Part shown: positions 1-6,660 of the stretch, piece by piece
How the letters are laid out: every line of letters begins with the position of its first letter
How positions within the stretch are numbered: the stretch's first letter is position 1
Assembly (NCBI GenBank): GCA_019155205.2
Contig: JAHNZQ020003150.1
Location: 2,940,862 to 2,953,895, forward strand
Reading direction: 5' to 3'
DNA: 13,034 nt
Source: Gracilaria vermiculophylla
Lineage: Eukaryota > Rhodophyta > Florideophyceae > Gracilariales > Gracilariaceae
Notes under the pieces: model-generated
Database searches by the model: none
The model's input: only the letters and a program-made list of their open reading frames with translations
Told to the model about the DNA's origin: nothing
Program-made: the position numbers and the translations under genes

Positions 1-445
1 ACGGATCACCGAGTCTGGCCAATTCGAGGAACGTAGTTTCCATTTCCAGGAGGTGTTTCTGGATATCGTCAGCATCGTTGAATAGAAATGTAGTCAACTT
101 CTGTCTCAAGTTCATTTTGGACTGAATTTTGTCCTTCTTTTACGTAGCCTCGAGCTTAGTCCATACCTCCAGAGCGGAACAGGTCTCGCGCTCAAGTAGT
201 TCCGAGACAGCGACGATGGGTTGGATGCCAAGGTTTTGCACAATAGCAGATCGCGCCTTACGGTCGGCATCATCCCAACGTCGGCGAGCTTGTGCGGTGC
301 CATCTTCTGGCCGAGGTTCGGTCAGAACGAAAAGGGATTGCAAGGAATGCATGTAGTCCCTGATATATATACGCCAAGTATAGTAGTCGGCGGCACGTTT
401 GAGCCGAGGGATGCGTTTCGACTCATGCTCGTCAGCTCCTTCCAT
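1..445 (-). pseudogene. Copia-type Gag pseudogene, N-terminal half, cut by window edge
   Basis: The minus-strand frame from the ATG at 445 reads as the N-terminal half of a Ty1/copia Gag (UBN2-like). It has a Y-Y-T-W-R aromatic motif near residue 24, a central V-W-T-K-L-E motif, then a helical K-x-x-L-R-Q-K-L segment and a D-D-I-Q-K-H-L-L-x-M segment typical of these capsid proteins. A TAA at 140-142 interrupts the frame just after the W-T-K-L-E-A-T motif; the same frame then continues open to position 1, so the rest of the gene lies outside the window. An in-frame GTG lies four codons upstream of the ATG, but the ATG is the more natural start. In a live element Gag would form the cytoplasmic virus-like particle. 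Its sequence is clearly different from the Gag at 8787-9824, so it belongs to another family. Family assignment rests on motif pattern, not a search. Confidence 0.7.
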
Positions 446-489
446 CACGGAGTACACTCAACGCGAGAAGTGGCCGACAGGTGTTGAAG

Positions 490-565
490 TTCTTCGCCAG
501 TCCCCTACTGGTCTAGGGATCCTTCTTCTTCGCCAGTCCCCTACTGGTCGAGGGATCCTTCTTCT
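490..565. repeat. 36-bp tandem repeat with hairpin units
   Basis: Two units of 36 bp (490-525 and 526-561) differ by one base, followed by the first bases of a third. Each unit contains CCAGT-CCCCT-ACTGG (497-511 and 533-547), a 5-bp stem with a 5-base loop. A degenerate third version at 610-635 keeps the TCCCCTA core but has a different stem, CACG/CGTG. The repeat lies directly upstream of the Gag pseudogene start on the minus strand and could be part of that element's leader. Confidence 0.75.
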
Positions 566-566
566 T

Positions 567-1526
567 TAAAAAATAATCTGTTCGTCGCAACGATATTAAA
601 TTCAGAGAGCTTCGCACGTCCCCTACGCGTGGAGGAGGCCGTTTCTTCTCGCTCAAAACGCACACAGCAGGCCTAAGTGGTGCGCGGTGATTAGATGCGT
701 TCGGATACTACACACTAGGCGGCAGGACCAACCCTTACTTCAGTGTCGTTTTCCTATAGCAAATCGCACCTTGAGCCTGGAGTAGTTCCCTTCTTCAGGG
801 GCCCGTGTAGGAATACCGGTGCAACTTCACCACCGCCAAACCACAACACACTACGCAGTCTTCTCGTAGGTGAGGCGGGACTTTCTTCTCCATCTGCAAT
901 GACGTAAGCAGTGGAGGCACGTTGTCGGGTCGTCGCGCGGGGTGCGCGTCGGCAAGGGTACTTGGCGCGCGGCACGGTCCGGGAGGTAGTAGTAATCCAA
1001 CGACGAAGAGTAGCGTCGGATGCAGTGTAGTTGCAGCCCGCTTTAGTGCGACGCGTGAGCGGCGGTGCGGTGCGCACGAGTTTGTGGCGGCGGAATGTCC
1101 AAGGCGCGGTGGCGGCACACGGACGGCGGAATGTCCAAGGCGCTGTGGCGGCACACGGGCGGCGGAAAGGTGCTACGCGCGGAGTGGTGCGGTCGCCGCG
1201 GAAGAGGCGAAACGATCGCGGCGGCGGTGGTTCAAACGCGCAGAGTGGCGCTGTCGCCGCGGAAGAGGCGTCGGTAGGTGCGCGCGGTAGCGAAGTGAAT
1301 GCGACGTGGCGAGGGTGTGCGCACAGCCGTGTTTTTCTCTCGAAAAAGGGGGTGGGGTTGCGGTCGGAGGAGATCGGTAGCGATGGTACCATGAAAGGAT
1401 CGGCCGCTTGACTCCGGAGAGTCAGGCGGGACGAAACCGTCGGCCGTGTGTTTATTTTGCACTGTCGGGTGGAACGGGTGGATACTGTGGCCTGGTCCAG
1501 TGCGCGGCCAGCATCTGGTCATTCAA
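567..1526. other. GC-rich low-complexity region without a convincing gene
   Basis: This stretch is GC-rich and long open frames run on several strands at once, including a 212-codon frame at 754-1392 on the minus strand. These look like by-products of base composition: the predicted proteins are rich in Arg, Ala, Pro and Thr and show no recognisable domain. It holds a 36-bp tandem repeat and a second short repeated motif (described separately). Position suggests it could be leader or LTR-derived DNA of the damaged element on its left, which is inference only. Confidence 0.5.
1087..1158. repeat. 36-bp GC-rich tandem repeat, two copies
   Basis: Units 1087-1122 and 1123-1158 both start GGCGGAATGTCCAAGGCGC and differ at two positions. 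A third start (GGCGGAAAGGTG) follows at once. A separate repeated motif, GTCGCCGCGGAAGAGGCG, occurs near 1192-1209 and 1253-1270. Because 36 is a multiple of three, the repeat appears as a repeated 12-residue block in the spurious frame on the minus strand. Confidence 0.75.
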
Positions 1527-1638
1527 GCCGGGCAGAGAGTATCTTACGGTGCATCGCGCTTTCAGTGGCAGAGTACAAAGATCTTATTTGAACCACGGCG
1601 GGGCTTGAACCCTCGACCCCTGTATCTGGGCCCATAAC
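1527..1638 (-). repeat. Left arm of 112-bp inverted repeat
   Basis: The reverse complement of this segment matches 1684-1795 with only a few mismatches. On the minus strand the arm begins GTTATGGGCCCAG, the same 13 bases that begin the primer binding site of the copia element at 9812-9827. It then carries a tRNA T-arm-like GGGTTCAAGCCC, which fits the RNA polymerase III B-box consensus. Confidence 0.8.
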
Positions 1639-1639
1639 G

Positions 1640-1680
1640 GAACCAGCGCGGGAGCGCCGGAGTTGCTCAACTGTTTTTCA
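1640..1680 (+). repeat. 41-bp direct repeat, copy 1 (possible LTR end)
   Basis: Matches 1872-1912 at 39 of 41 positions and both copies end in TTTTTCA. Copy 1 is followed after three bases by GTTATGGACCCAG, a primer-binding-site-like sequence. That is the arrangement expected at the downstream end of a 5' LTR. It fills the loop between the two inverted-repeat arms. Confidence 0.7.
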
Positions 1681-1683
1681 TTA

Positions 1684-1795
1684 GTTATGGACCCAGATGC
1701 AGGGGTGGCAGGTTCAAGCCCCTCCGTGGTTCAAATAAGATCTTTGTACTCTGCCGCTGAAAGCGCGATGCACTGTAAGATACTCTCTGCCCGGC
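1684..1795 (+). repeat. Right arm of 112-bp inverted repeat
   Basis: Inverted copy of 1527-1638. It begins GTTATGGACCCAG (one mismatch to the primer binding site of the intact element) and contains GGTTCAAGCCC, a B-box-like sequence, at about 1710-1720. A weak A-box-like TTGCTCAACTG lies about 47 bases upstream, within the spacing used by tRNA genes and tRNA-derived SINEs. I could not fold a complete tRNA here: the acceptor and T stems need bulges or mismatches. Confidence 0.75.
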
Positions 1796-1871
1796 TGATA
1801 GCACAGCTCGAGATGGGCCGACGTCCTCAGGAAAAGAGGAGGAGTATGAAAAGTCGTGGGACACGTACAGC

Positions 1872-1912
1872 GAACGAGCGCAGGAGCGCCGGAGTTGCTC
1901 AACTGTTTTTCA
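1872..1912 (+). repeat. 41-bp direct repeat, copy 2 (possible LTR end)
   Basis: Second copy of 1640-1680, ending in TTTTTCA. The sequence after it is unrelated to that after copy 1, so the match stops sharply. Counting from the end of the right inverted arm, 1796-1912 starts with TG and ends with CA as LTRs do. It could be a 117-bp LTR of a small non-autonomous element, with copy 1 as the truncated partner. This is inference. Confidence 0.65.
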
Positions 1913-1948
1913 ATACCTTCCGCACGTTTTGCAAAAAACGACAGAGTT

Positions 1949-2170
1949 TTAAAACCCTCTCAACATTTTGGAACAGCAAGTAAACGGGGCATCAAAACTT
2001 TTGAGGTCGTCATGATAACGCTGAATCGCGCCAAGCTGCACCTGGATATCCTCAGCAAGGTCTTTTCCACTGAGCCATTTGCCTACGGCTTGTTGGCTCT
2101 GATAGACAATGGAGTGTCCCAAATTTGCCGCCGCGACTGGGTCCGCAATGGTCGCAGAGGACGTGTCGCA
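1949..2170 (-). pseudogene. Possible second copia Gag fragment
   Basis: The minus-strand frame ending at 1949 contains K-D-L-A-E-D-I-Q-V-Q-L followed by Y-H-D-D-L-K-S-F-D-A-P-F. This resembles the D-D-I-Q-K-H-L-L segment of the Gag remnant at 1-445 and the usual copia Gag helix. The DNA agrees: CTGGATATC-TCAGCA is shared between about 68-85 and 2041-2058, with one mismatch. The frame stays open to about 2461 but its upstream part shows nothing Gag-like apart from a C-x2-C cluster. Too short and diverged for a firm call; it may be chance. Confidence 0.3.
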
Positions 2171-2461
2171 CAGTTCGGCCCTAGGGTCGCAGTGGTCACA
2201 GAAGCGGCGAGCTTGATTTCGGGGAGTGATGGCGATAGGCTGCTGATTTTGTAAGGACAGTAGACGGCGCGGACCTGAGTTGTTGACATGTGAGTTCAAC
2301 AAACGCTCAACAATGCGGGCCACCAACAGTGCCGGCTGCTCGACGATGGCGAGAACCACAGAGCGCTCTGCAACACATATGCAAAGTTCGCAACACAAGT
2401 CGTGTGGCGCGGGAGATGCGCCAATTACAAGATATGAAGATGTGACCAGATAGCATACCAC

Positions 2462-3535
2462 AAGACAAATAGAGAGACTGTGTGCCCGGATCAGGACGCT
2501 GTGAAGCAGAGATGGATGGTACTATTGTTGGACCGAGCCATTGGTGTTGCGTTTCCAACGTGTTAAAGCTACTCCAGGCATCTCTCGGGAGCTCGCGCCC
2601 TAGAAACAGAGTAAAAAGAAGACTGTTCCGCTAAGTCAATTGTGACGCGACGCGTGGCCACAGGGGGACTTCGGCTTCTGGAGACCTCTGCCGATTCCCG
2701 GAAGTAGCTATGTGGGGTCCGTTGCTCGCGCCAAAACACGGGCACGAAACAGCAAGCAACGAGAACGATATGCAGCAGATTCTGACACAGAACGAATACA
2801 TGCTGTCATGTTGGCTCGCAATATGGCACAGGGGCCATGTGTTGGCCACGTTGCCCACGCGTGTGCCGCGTCCACTCCAATGCAAAACTATCTATCAGGC
2901 TCGCAACGGTAGTAAACGTCGACTTCATGCGGGGCACGAATCGTGTGTTGGCCAAATGCTTCCGACGCTCGGCAACTGGTTCTAACACTCGACAATTGGC
3001 ACTTGATTCTCGAAATCTCCATGCCCCCGCGCACGTGGCGAAAAGTTGGCTTCCGACTGGGCTCTTTTTTCGCCGGCGCGCTGCGGCGCCATGCGACGGC
3101 TACAAGGCGTGCGTTTCGCGCGCCGCGCTCACACGCGCATCGCCCCGAAAAAAGGCGACCCAAAGCGCGCAAACATCTCTCTCCGGGACCCTTCCCATCG
3201 GTCTTCTTTATTTACACAATTGCAAAACCGCACGATGACACGCCGCAAAGTTCAAGCGCGATACCAACAGTCACGCTGATAGGCTCCTTAGTTCGACACT
3301 CAACGTTTAGATTATAGAAGCAATATAAAACATTAGCAGTCCGACCTCTGATGAGAGTGGAAGCTGGTCAGCCTTCTTCAACAAACTTGTGTTACAATTG
3401 ATAGCATCTGCTTTTCGATCCTCTACTGGATGTCCGCATCCTATCCAATTTGTTGAGCTAGTCCCGTTTCTTTTATGGCATTTCTTCTACGTCCCCACCA
3501 ACAACTTTGGTGATACTTTAAGGAAAGCAAGGTGA
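2462..3535. other. Intergenic or degraded DNA, no gene seen
   Basis: No open frame here exceeds about 130 codons and those present overlap each other on both strands with no recognisable domain. Base composition is uneven, with a GC-rich, CpG-rich patch at about 3000-3200. It may be old transposon debris given the neighbours, but I see no diagnostic motif, terminal repeat or RNA gene. Confidence 0.5.
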
Positions 3536-3712
3536 GTTGCCCACCGCGTGTCCCCCCAGACCTGCTGCCACGGTGCCAAATTCCTCGACACCAAGACGGC
3601 CAGCTCCTCGCGGATGGCAGGAGCCAATGAATACTATGCAAAAAACTTCGCCACGGTGGCCAGGCAAATAGCTGGCCTGGCAGAGGCGGCAATTAAAGAA
3701 GACATGCGGTGA
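3536..3712 (+). other. Short open frame with protein-like composition
   Basis: A plus-strand frame opens after a TGA at 3533-3535 and ends at a TGA at 3710-3712. From about 3572 it has balanced composition and an amphipathic helical pattern: an M-A-G-A-N-E-Y-Y-A-K-N-F segment, then a V-A-R-Q-I-A-G-L-A-E-A-A-I-K stretch. The first ATG is near 3614, so only about 32 codons remain for a complete gene. It could be the last exon or a remnant of a longer gene. The GTGAGT at 3532 and CAG at 3559 just upstream look like splice sites but would bound an intron of under 30 bp. I do not recognise the family. Confidence 0.2.
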
Positions 3713-4944
3713 ATTTGTCTCGCAATGTGGCACAGTTGTCATTTTTTGTCCAAAAGTCGCTCGCGTGCGCCGTGTGTACGAGCACCGCTGGCGTTGCAGC
3801 CTAGTGCGGGAAGGAGACAGACATCGCAGTCTGGTCTCAGTTCGTCCCTGCTCTTACTTCTCGCGCAACCGCTTCGCGCCAAGCACAATCCAGCAACACT
3901 ACTCTGCACCGCATACCCGCTGCGTACTACTGAAGTCCGTATGTCACACGGGATGTCCCAAGACAAAACAATGGTACAGTTTCGCGCTCAGATTTGAATA
4001 TGTATGAAGGCAAAAACAAATTAAAGTTTTTCGTACATCTTGTTTGATTCGTGGTTTATTAAGGAACTGGAACAAAGATAAGAGTGGTTTAAGAAGAACA
4101 GAAAAACGTCTCAGCTGTCTGAATAATTGACGCACAAAACATTTTCCTAATGCTGTTCTTATTTTACTGCACAGGTCTTCTCCACGGATCACGTCTCACC
4201 CAATGCTTCGCCAGTAATAATTGGCTTAATTAGCACCAGTATTGAAAATGTGATCATGACTTGATATGTGCTATTGATGCAACATTGCATTTAGGAAACT
4301 GGATGGCTTTGGTATGTCCTAATTAATACAAATGCTTGTTCATGTGCAGGGTAGGAAATGTTAAAGCGGGAGTTTTCTGTTTTTTTGAGAAATGTGGGAG
4401 AAGGAAGCGTTGTCATGGAGAGCTGTGAGAGTACCGTAAATGGCAGATATTCATGTTTCCCTAAAATTAAGACCATACTATTACTACTGTGACATGGAAG
4501 ACGATGACCATGTCTTGCTGGCTCGTTTTGGGGTGAAAGCAAGGCTTCTCCGTCATACACCGACCGAGCTCGACATGAGCTCAAACTTTACCTTTAAATC
4601 CACGTACTGCAAAACTCCTATTTTCTGCAACGGGCTTTATAGTTGCCAGACCTAGTGTCACTCTCCTCATCTTGGCGCCATATTTTTCTCTGACCGACTG
4701 ATTGCATTTGGCATGCATTCGGCATACCATGTGGCATAGGGCTATACTACCGGGTACTTGTACTACTTTATCACCGTGAAGACTGTTTATTCTAATGGAA
4801 GGGAATTTGCAGTTTTGAGTTTATCGAACACTTATTCGATCTTAGTATCTCTCAAAGTGCATAGCGCTTTCGCTTTGGGCCGATCGCAGAAAGCTCTCTC
4901 ATCGAGCCAATCTTCCAAAACCGAATGATAACGATGTATTCATT
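3713..4944. other. Intergenic DNA, AT-richer, no gene seen
   Basis: From about 4000 the composition turns AT-rich and the open frames are short and domain-free. Nothing resembling an RNA gene, terminal repeat or LTR was recognised. The right end (about 4850-4944) would be the 3' flank of the truncated gene ending at 4945. Confidence 0.5.
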
Positions 4945-5048
4945 CTACTTGTAATCGCTCACGTACTTGAGATTGTGTTGGGCGTCGAAATAAATCTTGC
5001 CACCCAAGGCGATGATCTCAATCGCCGCGGCACTGAAAAGCCACCAGG
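4945..5048 (-). pseudogene. 3' end of a host gene truncated by the LTR (membrane protein?)
   Basis: The minus-strand frame between the LTR edge and a TAG at 4945-4947 encodes about 34 residues. A hydrophobic stretch (W-W-L-F-S-A-A-A-I-E-I-I-A-L-G-G) is followed by a polar tail (K-I-Y-F-D-A-Q-H-N-L-K-Y-V-S-D-Y-K). Codons strongly prefer C or G in the third position, unlike the retrotransposon and the surrounding AT-rich DNA, which suggests a real, once well-expressed gene. A pyrimidine-rich GGCTTTTCAG at 5036-5045 on the minus strand could be a splice acceptor, in which case the element landed in an intron. Through the LTR the frame stays open to an ATG at 5172, so a 75-residue LTR-host chimera is possible. 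The DNA beyond the other LTR does not continue this gene. The protein family is not recognised. Confidence 0.45.
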
Positions 5049-5310
5049 TAAGAATGGTACCAGAACAAATGAGAGGGTCGAGCTTGTCGAACAATATACA
5101 GCAAGGGTGTAGAACGTAGTACACAGGGGTGGTCGAGATCTCTGAGGTCTCACCGCATTTACGAAGACACATAGGAGTATATATATAGGCTACGAAATGA
5201 GTAGACGAGCCAAGCGCAAGAGGATGCCACTAAGGATTACAAGAACTTATAAATGAGGGGACGCCAAGTAGTGATTATAAGAGCTTGATAAACAAGCGGT
5301 CGTATTCATA
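5049..5310 (-). repeat. 3' LTR of the copia element
   Basis: Aligns end to end with 9828-10087, with about 11 substitutions and one 2-bp length difference (roughly 96% identity, counted by hand). On the minus strand it starts TATGAATACG and ends GGTACCATTCTTA, so the tips form a short imperfect inverted repeat, TATGAAT/ATTCTTA. It carries a TATATATATA box at 5178-5187 and a tandem pair of about 35-39 bp at 5220-5254 and 5255-5293. Transcription from this LTR on the minus strand would run into the host gene fragment at 4945-5048. Confidence 0.92.
5178..5187 (-). promoter_or_regulatory. TATA box in 3' LTR
   Basis: A 10-bp alternating TATATATATA run, also present at the matching place in the 5' LTR. 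In this LTR copy it points outwards towards the host gene fragment. Confidence 0.55.
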
Positions 5311-5323
5311 TTCCTCCCCTTTC
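5311..5323 (-). promoter_or_regulatory. Polypurine tract (plus-strand primer)
   Basis: On the minus strand GAAAGGGGAGGAA lies directly against the start of the 3' LTR, where the RNase H-resistant primer for second-strand synthesis sits in LTR retrotransposons. It overlaps the TGA that ends the RNase H frame (5322-5324). Confidence 0.8.
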
Positions 5324-5975
5324 AGCCAAAGTTTTTCTGAGAGCTCTTTGTCTCAGCTAGCTCCTCAAAGTCGACACACAGTCGTCCTGTAAAGAGAGTC
5401 AGCTGCAGTGCATCAGTGATGCTACTGTCTTTCTTCGTCATAGGATCCGCTAAATTAATTCTTCCAGGGATCCATGACATTTCATCAACGGCACCGGTTT
5501 GAAACTCAAAGCGAATGCATCCGACATCACCACGAATAGACTTATCAATAGAGTTCTTCTGTGTCGACAGTGATGTAAATAAATCTTTGGAATCAACAAG
5601 CACTCGAATCTTGATTTCCACATCAAGAAGCTCAGAGTAGGCCTTGGCGATAGTTTTTCCTTCATCTATGCCTTCGGCAGCTGCAAATATTTCCGCTGCT
5701 GGTACGCTTTTCACAGGACGCTTGGCCTTGTGAGACATCCACGATACAACGTGATAGATAGAGTTCTTCTTCATGTCACCAATCAAAAGTCCAGTCAGAA
5801 CCCCGAGTTGCCCACATTCATCAACACGTGATGCATCAGCAAAAACCAGAACGCTGAGTTCATAATCTTCTTTATCTGCTGGCCGTGGATATGAAATAGT
5901 CGTCCCGATCTTTTTCAACTTTCGCACAATGTTGATCTGTTCGTTAAGGTGGCAAACTTTGAGCGCTGGTGCCTT
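5322..5975 (-). pseudogene. pol: Retrotransposon RNase H region (end of Pol)
   Basis: This is the C-terminal part of the copia polyprotein, which degrades the RNA strand of the RNA-DNA hybrid during cDNA synthesis. Numbering the open frame from its in-frame ATG at 5993, the catalytic acidic residues are in place: D53 in F-A-D-A-S, E101 in P-A-A-E-I, D134 in L-V-D-S-K-D-L and D183 in L-A-D-P-M-T-K. The copia-specific S-W-M-S-H-K motif is also present. The connection segment (V-R-K-L-K-K-I-G-T-T-I-S-Y) precedes the domain. It lies in a different frame from the reverse transcriptase: the switch occurs near 5973, after the Y-A-S-Y motif at the end of the upstream frame, and is equivalent to skipping one base. 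The frame ends inside the polypurine tract, as is normal. Confidence 0.88.
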
Positions 5976-6660
5976 TTGTTGGATAGCTTGCATAGAACGA
6001 GCAAAACGGAGATGCTGCTGTTCCTATCCATCCAAGCGAACTGTTTGTGGATGCAAATACTGATTTCTCAATCTCGGTGAGTGGCTGGTCAAACTGTTTT
6101 CGACGCATTCGAGAGAAGGGATACTCAACAACAGCCTCCATCTTGTCATCTGCATCCGTCTCGATCGTGTGATCAGTATTCTGTATAGTATTAATACCGT
6201 AGAACCTCAGTTTTCCAGGTCCGTGGTGGACATTTCCAAACTTGAACGTTTTGTCAAAGTCTTCTAGGAACAGCTCAGCGCGGTTACCTTCACCGGCAAC
6301 TTTTAGGTCATCTGCAATCTTGGCAACAATAATAACTAGCCTTCCACCTTCTCTCTGAAAGAATAGTTGTGGTATGTGCGAAGATTGCTGGAGGCCGAGG
6401 TCCAGCATTACGTTGTCAGACTGATTTTTCCATTTTGCGTTCGCATTGACCAGGCCATATGCAGCCGTCAACAGTAGCCATAGATGTGTGGACTTCATTG
6501 AGCTTTCCTTGGGAGGTCGAACGTACGCATCTCTTTGGGCTTGTCCTGTCTGAAGGAAAGCTGCTTTGACATCTGCTTTGTGTAATTTCCATTTGTACAA
6601 CGATGCAATCGATTCGAGGATTCGAAGTCCCGTCGGCGGGCATGTTGCACAGTCCTTGCT
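5976..6660 (-). pseudogene. pol: Retrotransposon reverse transcriptase, main part
   Basis: RNA-dependent DNA polymerase domain of the copia type (RVT_2). Visible motifs are K-A-D-V-K-A-A-F-L with the first catalytic Asp, Y-V-R-P-P, A-A-Y-G-L with a downstream W, G-L-Q-Q-S, and the double-Asp active site as I-A-D-D at 6307-6318, where most copia enzymes have Y-V-D-D. The end of the domain has the usual S-L-G-W-I-G-T-A-A-S-P motif. The same frame is open upstream of the first Met-like codon at 6600 back to the TAA at 6661, so translation would have come from the upstream part of the polyprotein. The open frame itself runs on to a stop at 5944, but past about 5973 it is out of register with RNase H. 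Confidence 0.88.

Noticed and set aside
754..1392. 212-codon minus-strand open frame
   Set aside because: Several overlapping frames of similar length exist on both strands in this GC-rich block; the product is low-complexity with no domain, so it is treated as compositional.
1650..1740. A complete tRNA gene
   Set aside because: A B-box, a weak A-box and a possible D-arm (GAGC/GCTC) are present, but the acceptor stem needs a bulge, the anticodon loop would have 8 bases, and the T stem has mismatches.
2710..3317. Overlapping plus-strand open frames of 66-133 codons
   Set aside because: They overlap each other and minus-strand frames, contain no recognisable motif, and several open only at non-ATG codons.
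3532..3561. Intron with GTGAGT...CAG borders
   Set aside because: It would be shorter than 30 bp, too short for known diatom introns, and the flanking exons show no convincing coding continuity upstream.
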